This document shows, piece after piece, positions 34,951-42,060 of a stretch of 50,968 nt of DNA. Under the pieces are notes generated by a model that was given only the letters and a program-made list of their open reading frames with translations, did no database searches and was not told where the DNA came from. How positions within the stretch are numbered: the first letter of the stretch is position 1; the number at the start of each line of letters is the position of its first letter. Source of the DNA: Clostridia bacterium (GTDB lineage Bacteria; Bacillota; Clostridia; Oscillospirales; Acutalibacteraceae); the NCBI GenBank assembly GCA_017451425.1, contig JAFSPP010000034.1, positions 1 to 50,968 on the forward strand. Direction: 5' to 3'. A program made the position numbers and the translations under genes.

Positions 34951-36495
34951 ATGTTCTCAAAAGTGAACAGTATGGGCCTTTCGGGCTTTAAGGCGGAGCG
35001 GGTTTTCGTGGAATGCGACCTGTCTGCCGGACTGCCCCGGTTCGACCTTGTAGGTCTCCCCGATTCGGCTGTATCGGAAGCGAAGGAACGCGTCCGCTCC
35101 GCCATCAAGAACTGCAATCTCGACTTTCCCATCAGCAGGATAACGGTGAATCTCGCCCCTGCCGAATTCCGGAAAGAAGGTCCCGTCTACGACCTGCCTA
35201 TCCTGGTCGCCGTCCTTCTGTCCTCGGGACAGCTGAAGACCGATCTGAGCGGTTCCGCCCTCTTCGGCGAAGTTGCACTCGACGGCGGCATAAGGAAGGT
35301 CAACGGAGCCCTGCCCATGGTGGCAAGGGCCAAGGAGTGCGGTATTACGGAGGTCTTTATCCCCTATGACAACAGGGAGGAAGCCGCACTCATCCCCGGT
35401 ATCCGCATATACCCGGTAAAGACCGTATCAGAACTTCTGGACCACCTCAAAGGCACAGCTCCCATAACCCCGGTAGAGCCGCTGACATTTGAAGAGATTG
35501 CGGAGAAAGCGGGAGCGTCAGCCGCAAAATCCGTCGATTTTTCAGACGTAAAAGGACAGAAATGCGCCAAGCGCGCCCTGGAAATTGCCGCCGCAGGCGG
35601 CCACAATGTCCTCCTCGTCGGAAGTCCCGGAGCAGGCAAGAGCATGCTCGCCAAAAGACTTCCGACAATCCTTCCCGACATGACTTTCGAGGAGTCGCTG
35701 GCGACATCCTCGGTCTATTCGGTGGCGGGCCTTCTGACGAAGGAGACCCCGCTCATCATAAGCCGTCCGTTCCGTGCCCCGCATCACACGACAACGGACG
35801 TCGCATTCGCAGGCGGAGGAATGAAGGCCCGCCCCGGCGAGATATCCCTCGCCCACAACGGCGTCCTCTTCCTCGACGAGCTGCCGCTCTTTTCGAGGGC
35901 CGCCCTGGAGACCCTCAGGCAGCCCCTGGAGGACGGCAAGGTGACAGTCACCAGAAACGCCGTAACAGCGACATATCCGGGCAGCATAATGCTCGTCTGC
36001 GCAATGAATCCCTGCCCCTGCGGCTACCTCTATGACCCCGTGCGCGAGTGCCGGTGTTCCGACGCCGCAAAGAAGCGCTACGACGCGCGGGTTTCCGGCC
36101 CGCTCCTCGACCGTATCGACATACATGTCCAGGTCGATCCGCTGGGCGCCGAAGCCCTCTACGGAAAGCCCGCAGAGCCTGAGGAATCCTCATCTGAAAT
36201 CCGGGCACGGGTCATGGCGGCAAGGACCGTCCAGCGTGCCCGATTCGAGGGCACCGAAGTCACCTGCAATGCGCAGATGACGCCACGTATGGTGCGTCGT
36301 TTCTGCATCATGACACCGCAGGCGAAGAACTTCCTCATCCGCGCATTCACGCAGATGAAATTCTCCGCCCGTGCGAACGACAAGATACTCCGCACCGCGC
36401 GCACCATCGCCGACCTGGCCGGTTCCGACCTAATAGACACACCGCATATCTCGGAAGCCATACAGTATCGCCACATGGACGCATTTGAAGGATAG
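34951..36495 (+). CDS. comM: YifB/ComM family Mg-chelatase-like AAA+ ATPase
   Basis: A 514-residue protein with the three parts of the family: an N-terminal Lon-protease-like domain (VFVECDLSAGLPRFDLVGLPD), a central AAA+ module and a C-terminal Mg_chelatase_C domain. The AAA+ module shows Walker A GSPGAGKSML near residue 225, Walker B GVLFLDELPLF and the AMNPCPCGY zinc-like loop. ComM is a hexameric branch-migration helicase aiding integration of transforming DNA; in most bacteria this protein is conserved without full competence systems. GGAGG precedes the ATG. It appears monocistronic. Confidence 0.93.
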   Translation: MFSKVNSMGLSGFKAERVFVECDLSAGLPRFDLVGLPDSAVSEAKERVRSAIKNCNLDFPISRITVNLAPAEFRKEGPVYDLPILVAVLLSSGQLKTDLSGSALFGEVALDGGIRKVNGALPMVARAKECGITEVFIPYDNREEAALIPGIRIYPVKTVSELLDHLKGTAPITPVEPLTFEEIAEKAGASAAKSVDFSDVKGQKCAKRALEIAAAGGHNVLLVGSPGAGKSMLAKRLPTILPDMTFEESLATSSVYSVAGLLTKETPLIISRPFRAPHHTTTDVAFAGGGMKARPGEISLAHNGVLFLDELPLFSRAALETLRQPLEDGKVTVTRNAVTATYPGSIMLVCAMNPCPCGYLYDPVRECRCSDAAKKRYDARVSGPLLDRIDIHVQVDPLGAEALYGKPAEPEESSSEIRARVMAARTVQRARFEGTEVTCNAQMTPRMVRRFCIMTPQAKNFLIRAFTQMKFSARANDKILRTARTIADLAGSDLIDTPHISEAIQYRHMDAFEG

Positions 36496-36502
36496 CATAA
36501 AC

Positions 36503-36531
36503 TTGAAAAGGAACCGATATTCCTATATAAT
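36503..36531 (+). promoter_or_regulatory. Promoter for the small membrane protein gene at 36.6 kb
   Basis: TTGAAA (36503-36508), 17-nt spacer, perfect TATAAT (36526-36531), 47 bp before the start codon. Confidence 0.8.
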
Positions 36532-36578
36532 TACAGTGAAACACATAAACCCGTGCGTCCTTATCAAGGAGTGATCTT

Positions 36579-37058
36579 ATGGACGAAATGAACAACACCC
36601 CTCAGACAAACGAACAGCCTCAGGCACCCGTTGCCGAGCCCGCTCCTGCACCTGCAGCTGAGCCGGCAAAGAAATCCTTCAAGGAGAAGGTTGTCAACGA
36701 AGTAGACGATCGCGTAACAAAACAGGACAGAACACTGCTTAAGCACATCCCTCTGGCCGTATTGATTTCCGTAATACTCTACATCGTTTTAGGTTTTATC
36801 GATCAGATAGGCTGGCTTAAAGCAATTCCCATCTGGCTCGCTCTTCCGACCTATATCTCCTATGCGCTCGTTCGAGCCGCAACGAAGGAAGGCCGCGTAA
36901 AGGCAATGCTCATGACTTTCCCCGTAGCCACATGCATTACAATGATATTCCTCTGCATCGGCTTCTGGGCAGGCATCTGGAGTCCGACATGGATTATGTT
37001 CCTGCTTATCCCGGTCTACACCTGCCTTGCAGCTATGGGCAAGATTTCCATTCCGTAA
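36579..37058 (+). CDS. Small multi-pass membrane protein with Ala/Pro-rich N-terminus
   Basis: A 159-residue protein. The first ~35 residues are Gln/Pro/Ala-rich (PVAEPAPAPAAEP), echoing the Pro-Glu-Ala linkers elsewhere in the window. A charged stretch leads to about four membrane helices (AVLISVILYIVLGFI, IPIWLALPTYISYALV, VATCITMIFLCIGFW, WIMFLLIPVYTCLAAM). No family is recognised and no catalytic motif is seen. It has its own promoter, an AAGGAG ribosome binding site and a strong terminator. Confidence 0.7.
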   Translation: MDEMNNTPQTNEQPQAPVAEPAPAPAAEPAKKSFKEKVVNEVDDRVTKQDRTLLKHIPLAVLISVILYIVLGFIDQIGWLKAIPIWLALPTYISYALVRAATKEGRVKAMLMTFPVATCITMIFLCIGFWAGIWSPTWIMFLLIPVYTCLAAMGKISIP

Positions 37059-37070
37059 AAAGAATAAAAA

Positions 37071-37098
37071 ACCCGGTGAGTCTCCTCACCGGGTTTTT
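37071..37098 (+). terminator. Convergent terminator after the small membrane protein
   Basis: Stem ACCCGGTGAG / CTCACCGGGT extended by A/T pairs, loop TCTC, followed by T-run. It also lies just beyond the stop of the minus-strand gene at 37106. Confidence 0.92.
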
Positions 37099-37105
37099 AT
37101 TTTTC

Positions 37106-37360
37106 TCAGCCTTTGAGTCCGCGGGACTGTCTGTCCATGTCCTCGACGACTATATCGTAGATTTCACCGATTGTCGAACAATACTCGAGAACCTTCCAGG
37201 GCTCGTTTGTGTGGAAATGGATTTTGATGGGATCACCGTCGCCGCCTACAGCAAGCAGGCAGTCGCCTTTGAAATTGGCCATGAAATAGTCATGAACCTC
37301 ATCCTCATCAAGGTCATCACCGTCTATAAGAAGCTGTGTGTCATATCTGAATTCTTCCAT
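37106..37360 (-). CDS. Stand-alone FakA-like (DAK2-kinase-associated) domain
   Basis: An 84-residue protein resembling only the C-terminal part of the fatty-acid kinase FakA/YloV family. YDTQLLIDGDDLDEDEVHDY, GDCLLAVGGDGDPIKIHFHT, and NEPWKVLEY followed by GEIYDIVVEDM match the segment that in full proteins follows the DAK2 kinase domain. No kinase part precedes it: the upstream gene is unrelated. It starts at an ATG with AAGGAGG, so it is a designed small gene, not a fragment. A lipid-related or FakB-partner role is inference. Confidence 0.7.
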   Translation of the reverse strand: MEEFRYDTQLLIDGDDLDEDEVHDYFMANFKGDCLLAVGGDGDPIKIHFHTNEPWKVLEYCSTIGEIYDIVVEDMDRQSRGLKG

Positions 37361-37372
37361 GGTTTTCCCTCC

Positions 37373-38500
37373 TTAGTAGTTTCCGAGGAGTTTGTTGAAC
37401 TCCGGAATATATGACTGGTCGTTTGTGCAGGCGAAGATGTAGTTTAAGAACAGAACATCCGTAATGCCGTACTGGTTGCAGAAAGTCTTGAGGTCGAGCT
37501 CGTTTGCTCCGACATTGACCTTACGCGGGTCAATTACCCAGACCTCGTCGAAGTTGTCGCAGAGCCAGGGCGCGAACGAGTTGCCGTAGGACTCTTTAAT
37601 CATGACAATCTTTCTGCCTGAATTCGCATTTGTGACTATCTTCGTAACGGGGTTGTCGCCCTCTATGAAGCAGGTATACTTGCCGACTGCGGGATTCTCG
37701 TTTATGACCTTCATCGGTATGGCTTCTTCGTCTTTGATGTAGCCGTTCGGATACCTGACTGCCGTGGTTTCACTCAGAGGATAGAAGTACTCGAGATAGT
37801 CGGGTTTCTCCTTTAAGATGGAGGCGCCGGACCACGCGTAAAGGGTGCCGACAAAGGTGTCAAACTGACCGGACTTATGGTCCTCAAGCTTTGTCGGCTT
37901 GAAGCCCGCGGTCTTTGAGAATGCGACGTAGGCATGGTACGCTCCGCGTGCCGTCCAGTGGTGGTCCGTCCTGAAGTATACGAACTCCTCGTCGACATAG
38001 CGCTCGAGTTCCTTATACGCATTTACGCCCTTGACGTTCTTGGCCGTAATGGCCTCGTAGGCGGCGTCAATGCCGGCCTTCTCGGAGCGCTTGCCCGTAT
38101 GGTACTCCTCGGGTCCGTAGAACTCTATGGACGTAGGAGCTATGAGCATATAGACGTTTATGTCGGGGACCTTCTCCGCAAAGGAGCAGATATAGCCTGC
38201 ATAGCGCTTCATGCCGTTGGTATTCAGGCCGAATATCTCCATCGCACGGTCGCCCTGTACTATTATGGCTCCCGTGTTCTTGTACTCCTGCGGCTGGGTC
38301 GTCGCCCTCGTGTACTCGGTCGTTGTGGCCTTAGTCGTCTGCGAGGTGTCAGGCTCCTTGTAACCCTTGGTTGTAGTCTCCGGTTCGGTCTTGCCGGTCG
38401 TCTTGCCGAAAACGATAATGCAGATCATTATGGCAAAGACAACGAACACCGAACCTATGGCTATGGGAATCTGTTTTTTATCAAAACCTTTTGTACTCAT
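37373..38500 (-). CDS. DHHW-family membrane-anchored SGNH-like protein
   Basis: A 375-residue protein with an N-terminal anchor (IAIGSVFVVFAIMICIIVFG), a Thr-rich linker (TTTKGYKEPDTSQTTKATTT) and a large extracytoplasmic domain. The FRTDHHWTARGAYHAY motif defines DHHW proteins, relatives of AlgX/AlgJ O-acetyltransferases. KIVMIKESYGNSFAPWL with its Ser fits the SGNH nucleophile position. It probably modifies or binds a cell-surface glycan (inference). Its ATG shares the A of the preceding TGA (TGATG), so translation is coupled. The FakA-like gene follows by 12 bp. Confidence 0.85.
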   Translation of the reverse strand: MSTKGFDKKQIPIAIGSVFVVFAIMICIIVFGKTTGKTEPETTTKGYKEPDTSQTTKATTTEYTRATTQPQEYKNTGAIIVQGDRAMEIFGLNTNGMKRYAGYICSFAEKVPDINVYMLIAPTSIEFYGPEEYHTGKRSEKAGIDAAYEAITAKNVKGVNAYKELERYVDEEFVYFRTDHHWTARGAYHAYVAFSKTAGFKPTKLEDHKSGQFDTFVGTLYAWSGASILKEKPDYLEYFYPLSETTAVRYPNGYIKDEEAIPMKVINENPAVGKYTCFIEGDNPVTKIVTNANSGRKIVMIKESYGNSFAPWLCDNFDEVWVIDPRKVNVGANELDLKTFCNQYGITDVLFLNYIFACTNDQSYIPEFNKLLGNY

Positions 38501-39189
38501 CAGATACTCTTTCCGGACTCGACTTCCAGTATTTTATTGAACACGGCAATCTGAGATGCCGAGACATGCTTGTCGAGATGCATGCTGCCGAAATACCACT
38601 TGTCATACTCACAGGAGTTTCCGAGTTCCTCAAGATAGGTGTTGAGTATGGAAAGCCTGTTCTTGTTAAGTGTCTTCAGCTGAAGGAAATCCTTGACCAT
38701 GGCCGAGGGCTCATGGGTGATGATATAGTCCACACGGTTGTTGTGCTTCTCTATGTTCTCGGCGCCTTCGAGAAGTTCCTGCTGGCTGGGTGCCTCTTCC
38801 TTAAACCAGGTGTTGTTTGAAATACGCAGGTCTATGTCCGGGCTCTCGCCGCCGCCCATGGTGAAGAAGGTCTTGCCCTCAATGGTGAAGACCTGGCCGC
38901 GCATGAGGTGGTAGAGATTACCGCCCAGATAATGCACCTTACCGCCGTTCCACTCGGAGACCTCCATGGAGTTGAGTATTTTGAAGTTCTCATGTGTGCC
39001 GTCGATAAAGCAGATGTTGAATTTCTTTTCGCCGAGCTTTTTCAGGATCTTCTGCTCCTCTTTGTCACCGTCCCAGATGAAACCGAAGTCGCCGCAGACT
39101 ATGAGTGTGTCACCCTTCTGGAGCTTTCGGGCAGGACCGGAGCTGAATCGGCCGAAATCGCCGTGGACATCGCCAGTTACAAATACCAA
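38500..39189 (-). CDS. Metallophosphoesterase
   Basis: A 229-residue calcineurin-like phosphoesterase. Metal-binding motifs are in order: VTGDVHGDFGRF, IVCGDFGFIWDGD and FIDGTHENF, with later VDYIITHEP. It has no signal peptide. The substrate is unknown; family members act on nucleotides, phosphoproteins or phosphodiesters. It starts at TTG 39189 with GAGGAAG upstream. It heads a three-gene operon with the DHHW protein and the FakA-like domain. Confidence 0.85.
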   Translation of the reverse strand: MVFVTGDVHGDFGRFSSGPARKLQKGDTLIVCGDFGFIWDGDKEEQKILKKLGEKKFNICFIDGTHENFKILNSMEVSEWNGGKVHYLGGNLYHLMRGQVFTIEGKTFFTMGGGESPDIDLRISNNTWFKEEAPSQQELLEGAENIEKHNNRVDYIITHEPSAMVKDFLQLKTLNKNRLSILNTYLEELGNSCEYDKWYFGSMHLDKHVSASQIAVFNKILEVESGKSI

Positions 39190-39203
39190 ATTTTCACTTC
39201 CTC

Positions 39204-39232
39204 TTTATTTTCAAAGGAATAGTTGTTATACT
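39204..39232 (+). promoter_or_regulatory. Candidate promoter for the D,D-carboxypeptidase gene
   Basis: TTTATT (39204-39209), 17-nt spacer ending TGT, TATACT (39227-39232), giving an extended -10. A second TATAAT at 39241 lacks a properly spaced -35. Confidence 0.45.
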
Positions 39233-39253
39233 ATAGTACATATAATCTTACAA
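39225..39253 (-). promoter_or_regulatory. Candidate promoter for the metallophosphoesterase operon
   Basis: Minus strand TTGTAA (39253-39248), 17-nt spacer, TATAAC (39230-39225). Its -10 overlaps the -10 of the divergent promoter, so only one polymerase could bind at a time. Confidence 0.5.
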
Positions 39254-39286
39254 CAAAGTATGAACATTCTCAAGGTGGATTTTATT

Positions 39287-40711
39287 ATGAAGCGACGATT
39301 GACATTTTTTGTCACAATTATGTTACTTCTGGCCTTCCTCCTTCCGACCGCACTCGCGATTCCGGCCTCTGCCGCCTACAACAGCGAGCTCGACTTCGAA
39401 GCCGAGATAGTCTATATGGAGAACCTTGACCAGAACTCCGTCATCTTCAATAAAAACTCGACAAAACGGGCTCCCATAGCCTCGCTGACGAAGATAATAA
39501 CCTGTCTGGTGGTGCTGGAAAACTGCAAGGACCTGGAGGAGGAGGTCGCGGCCTCCTCTTCGGCCCTCGCCATGCTCAAGGGCACCAACAGTTCAACCGC
39601 CGGCACAAAGGTCGGTGAAATTCTGACGGTGCGTCAGCTTTTAAACCTCATGATGGTCCGAAGCGCGAACGAGGCCGCGTGCATACTCGCCGAACACTTC
39701 GGCGGAGGCGATGTGAGCGCCTTTGTCGCCAAGATGAACGAACTGGCCGAGCGCCTGGGCTGCGAGAACACGCATTTCGTCAACCCGCACGGTCTTGACG
39801 CGGAAGGTCATTACTCCACTGCGGAGGACCTCGCCATCATCATAAAATACGCACTGCAAAACGACACCTTCCGCGAAATAGTCGCTCAGCCCGAGTACAC
39901 CATCGAGGCGACAAACAAGCGCAAGGAAACAAAGTACATCAACACAAACAACCTTTTAAACATCAACAGTTCCTTCTATTACGAGCCCTGCAAGGGCATC
40001 AAAACCGGCTCTACAACGGCCGCGGGCTACTGCCTCGCATCCTATGCGACAAAGAACGGCTACACCTATCTCTGTATTATCATGAACGCGCCCAACAGGC
40101 CGCTCACTGAGGAATCAAAGGTCAACATAAACTTCGCCTTCAAAGAGACAAAGATGGCCTATGAATGGGTCTTCAGCAACATAAAGCTCAAGACCATCGC
40201 CTCAACCACGGATGTCGTGGATGTGGTCGACATTGCCCTGGCAAAGAAGACCGACCACATACGACTCGTCCCCGCGAATGACGTCTCGGCGCTCATGCCG
40301 GCGAACGTCGATGCATCTCAGCTCGAGATAAAGACGGTCCCCGGCTCGGTCAAGGCCGACCTCAAGGCGCCGGTCAAGGCCGGAACCGTCCTCGGACAGG
40401 CTGAGATACGCTACGCCGGCGATGTCATCGAGACCGTCGACCTTGTCGCCGGTGAGGACGTCGAGCGCAGCCTCTTCGCCACGTTAAAATACGGAATCAA
40501 GGCCTTCCTGACAAGCAAGATCATGCGTTTCGTATATATCGGCATAGCCGTCATCATACTTCTCATAATCCTGCTCCGCTACTACAACAAAAACATCAGG
40601 AAGAAGAAGTACAAGGTCATAAAGGGAGGCCACAGGCCTGTCCGGACGACAACGGGTTATCGTAAGAAATACTCACGCTCGACCGAGTTCAACGACAAGA
40701 AAAACAGATAA
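39287..40711 (+). CDS. D-alanyl-D-alanine carboxypeptidase (penicillin-binding protein, DacF/DacA type)
   Basis: A protein of 474 residues from ATG 39287, chosen because AAGGTGG is 8 nt upstream. A signal peptide (MKRRLTFFVTIMLLLAFLLP, cleavage near ASAA) precedes the S11 peptidase domain. All three active-site motifs are present: SLTK (Ser 66, Lys 69), SAN (126-128) and KTG (239-241). A C-terminal beta domain, then a membrane helix (VYIGIAVIILLIILLRYY) and a basic tail anchor it, unlike the usual amphipathic helix. It trims the terminal D-Ala of peptidoglycan stem peptides. Confidence 0.94.
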   Translation: MKRRLTFFVTIMLLLAFLLPTALAIPASAAYNSELDFEAEIVYMENLDQNSVIFNKNSTKRAPIASLTKIITCLVVLENCKDLEEEVAASSSALAMLKGTNSSTAGTKVGEILTVRQLLNLMMVRSANEAACILAEHFGGGDVSAFVAKMNELAERLGCENTHFVNPHGLDAEGHYSTAEDLAIIIKYALQNDTFREIVAQPEYTIEATNKRKETKYINTNNLLNINSSFYYEPCKGIKTGSTTAAGYCLASYATKNGYTYLCIIMNAPNRPLTEESKVNINFAFKETKMAYEWVFSNIKLKTIASTTDVVDVVDIALAKKTDHIRLVPANDVSALMPANVDASQLEIKTVPGSVKADLKAPVKAGTVLGQAEIRYAGDVIETVDLVAGEDVERSLFATLKYGIKAFLTSKIMRFVYIGIAVIILLIILLRYYNKNIRKKKYKVIKGGHRPVRTTTGYRKKYSRSTEFNDKKNR

Positions 40712-40714
40712 AAC

Positions 40715-40748
40715 AAAGCCCCGCCGAAAAGGCGGGGCTTTACTTTTA
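40715..40748 (+). terminator. Convergent terminator (carboxypeptidase / gapA)
   Basis: Stem AAAGCCCCGCC / GGCGGGGCTTT, loop GAAAA, T-rich on both sides; genes end on both strands. Confidence 0.88.
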
Positions 40749-40752
40749 AGTC

Positions 40753-41784
40753 TTAGTCGTCGAGGCTCTTGTCGAGCTCAGCGAAGTACTTGATTGTACG
40801 TACCATCTGGCTTGTGTAGGAGTTCTCGTTGTCATACCATGCAACAACCTGAACTTCCCAGGTGTGCTCGGAAATCTGCTCAACCATTGTCTGTGTGGCA
40901 TCGAAGATAGCACCGTAAGTTGTGCCGATGATGTCAGAAGAAACGAGCTCTTCCTCTGTGTAACCGAAGGACTCTGTCTGAGCTGCCTTCATGATCTCGT
41001 TGATCTGGTCAACGTTTACTGCCGTGCCCTTGCAGACTGCGCAGAGAATTGTTGTTGAACCTGTGGGAACCGGAACGCGCTGTGCGGAACCGATGAGTTT
41101 GCCGTTGAGTTCAGGGATTACAAGACCGATAGCCTTGGCTGCGCCCGTTGAGTTGGGAACGATGCTGCAGGCAGCGGCTCTTGCGCGGCGAAGGTCACCC
41201 TTCTTGTGAGGACCGTCGAGTACCATCTGGTCGCCTGTGTAAGCATGAACTGTTGTCATGATACCGCATACTACGGGAAGGCTGTCGTTTAAAGCCTTGG
41301 CCATGGGAGCGAGGCAGTTTGTGGTACAGGAAGCAGCTGAAATAACCTGGTCTTCCTTTGTAAGTGTATTGTGGTTTACGTTGTAAACGATTGTCTTGAG
41401 GTCATTGCCTGCGGGAGCGGAGATAACAACCTTTTTCGCACCTGCGCGGATATGAGCCATTGACTTCTCTTTTGATGTGTAGAAACCTGTGCACTCGAGA
41501 ACTACATCAACACCGAGGTCGCCCCAGGGGAGCTTGCTGGCGTCTGCCTCTTTGTAGATTTCAATCTCAGTACCGTCAACGATGATTGAGTGGTCTGTGT
41601 TTTCAACCTTATCAGCGAGAGCGTAGCGGCCCTGTACTGAATCGTATTTAAGAAGGTGAGCGAGCATCTTCGGGTCTGTGAGGTCGTTGATGGCAACTAC
41701 TTCATAACCCTCTGCTGCGAACATCTGGCGGAATGCAAGACGACCGATGCGGCCGAAACCGTTAATTACAACTTTAACTGACAT
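40753..41784 (-). CDS. gapA: Glyceraldehyde-3-phosphate dehydrogenase, type I
   Basis: A 343-residue glycolytic enzyme. The Rossmann start [14 protein letters not shown], with Asp 34 in AINDLTDP, favours NAD. The catalytic Cys 153 lies in [12 protein letters not shown], the catalytic His is near 180 ([10 protein letters not shown]), and the C-terminal [13 protein letters not shown] is canonical. GGAGG precedes the ATG. It is monocistronic as seen, with a consensus promoter whose -35 sits in an inverted repeat. Confidence 0.98.
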   Translation of the reverse strand: MSVKVVINGFGRIGRLAFRQMFAAEGYEVVAINDLTDPKMLAHLLKYDSVQGRYALADKVENTDHSIIVDGTEIEIYKEADASKLPWGDLGVDVVLECTGFYTSKEKSMAHIRAGAKKVVISAPAGNDLKTIVYNVNHNTLTKEDQVISAASCTTNCLAPMAKALNDSLPVVCGIMTTVHAYTGDQMVLDGPHKKGDLRRARAAACSIVPNSTGAAKAIGLVIPELNGKLIGSAQRVPVPTGSTTILCAVCKGTAVNVDQINEIMKAAQTESFGYTEEELVSSDIIGTTYGAIFDATQTMVEQISEHTWEVQVVAWYDNENSYTSQMVRTIKYFAELDKSLDD

Positions 41785-41834
41785 TTTGTTTCCTCCTATT
41801 TCTTCAAATAATCATAATTGTTTTCCACACACAT

Positions 41835-41867
41835 ACTATAATAGATTGATAAAAAAATGTCAATCTA
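41835..41867 (-). promoter_or_regulatory. Consensus gapA promoter embedded in a palindromic operator
   Basis: Minus strand TTGACA (41863-41858), 17-nt spacer, TATAGT (41840-41835). TAGATTGA (41842-41849) and TCAATCTA (41860-41867) form a perfect 8-bp inverted repeat covering the -35 and spacer, as a repressor site would. The inner TTG-N12-CAA spacing equals that of Rex sites, but the arms differ from the usual Rex consensus. Confidence 0.65.
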
Positions 41868-41978
41868 TTTTTCCAACTTCGGCGATGTAGAGAAAACATG
41901 CATAATTTTGTACGATTTTACCCGTAAAAATTTGTGTATTTATTTGATGCGGCAGCGCAAATTATGGTAAAATATCTA

Positions 41979-42008
41979 TTGACTTTTAATACTATTATTT
42001 TTTATACT
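41979..42008 (+). promoter_or_regulatory. Promoter for the PFOR-glpK operon
   Basis: TTGACT (41979-41984), 18-nt spacer, TATACT (42003-42008). The AT-rich region upstream also contains TTTTAC-CC-GTAAAA (41916-41929). No riboswitch was recognised in 41870-42060. Confidence 0.6.
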
Positions 42009-42018
42009 ATTAGTGTTA

Positions 42019-42036
42019 TTGTTAAAAAATAAACAA
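42019..42036. promoter_or_regulatory. Candidate Rex operator in the PFOR leader
   Basis: TTGTTAA-AAAA-TAAACAA differs at one position from the clostridial Rex consensus TTGTTAA-N4-TTAACAA. It begins 11 bp after the -10, where bound Rex would block transcription. Rex releases DNA when NADH is high. Confidence 0.5.
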
Positions 42037-42060
42037 TCTTCAAAACGGAGGCAATTTGAA

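Noticed and set aside
38966..39286. Long upstream extension of the carboxypeptidase frame
   Set aside because: It overlaps the divergent phosphoesterase gene and promoter; the signal peptide begins at 39287.
42013..42060. Upstream start for PFOR
   Set aside because: It lies in the leader over the Rex-like site; GGAGG and the family start point to 42061.
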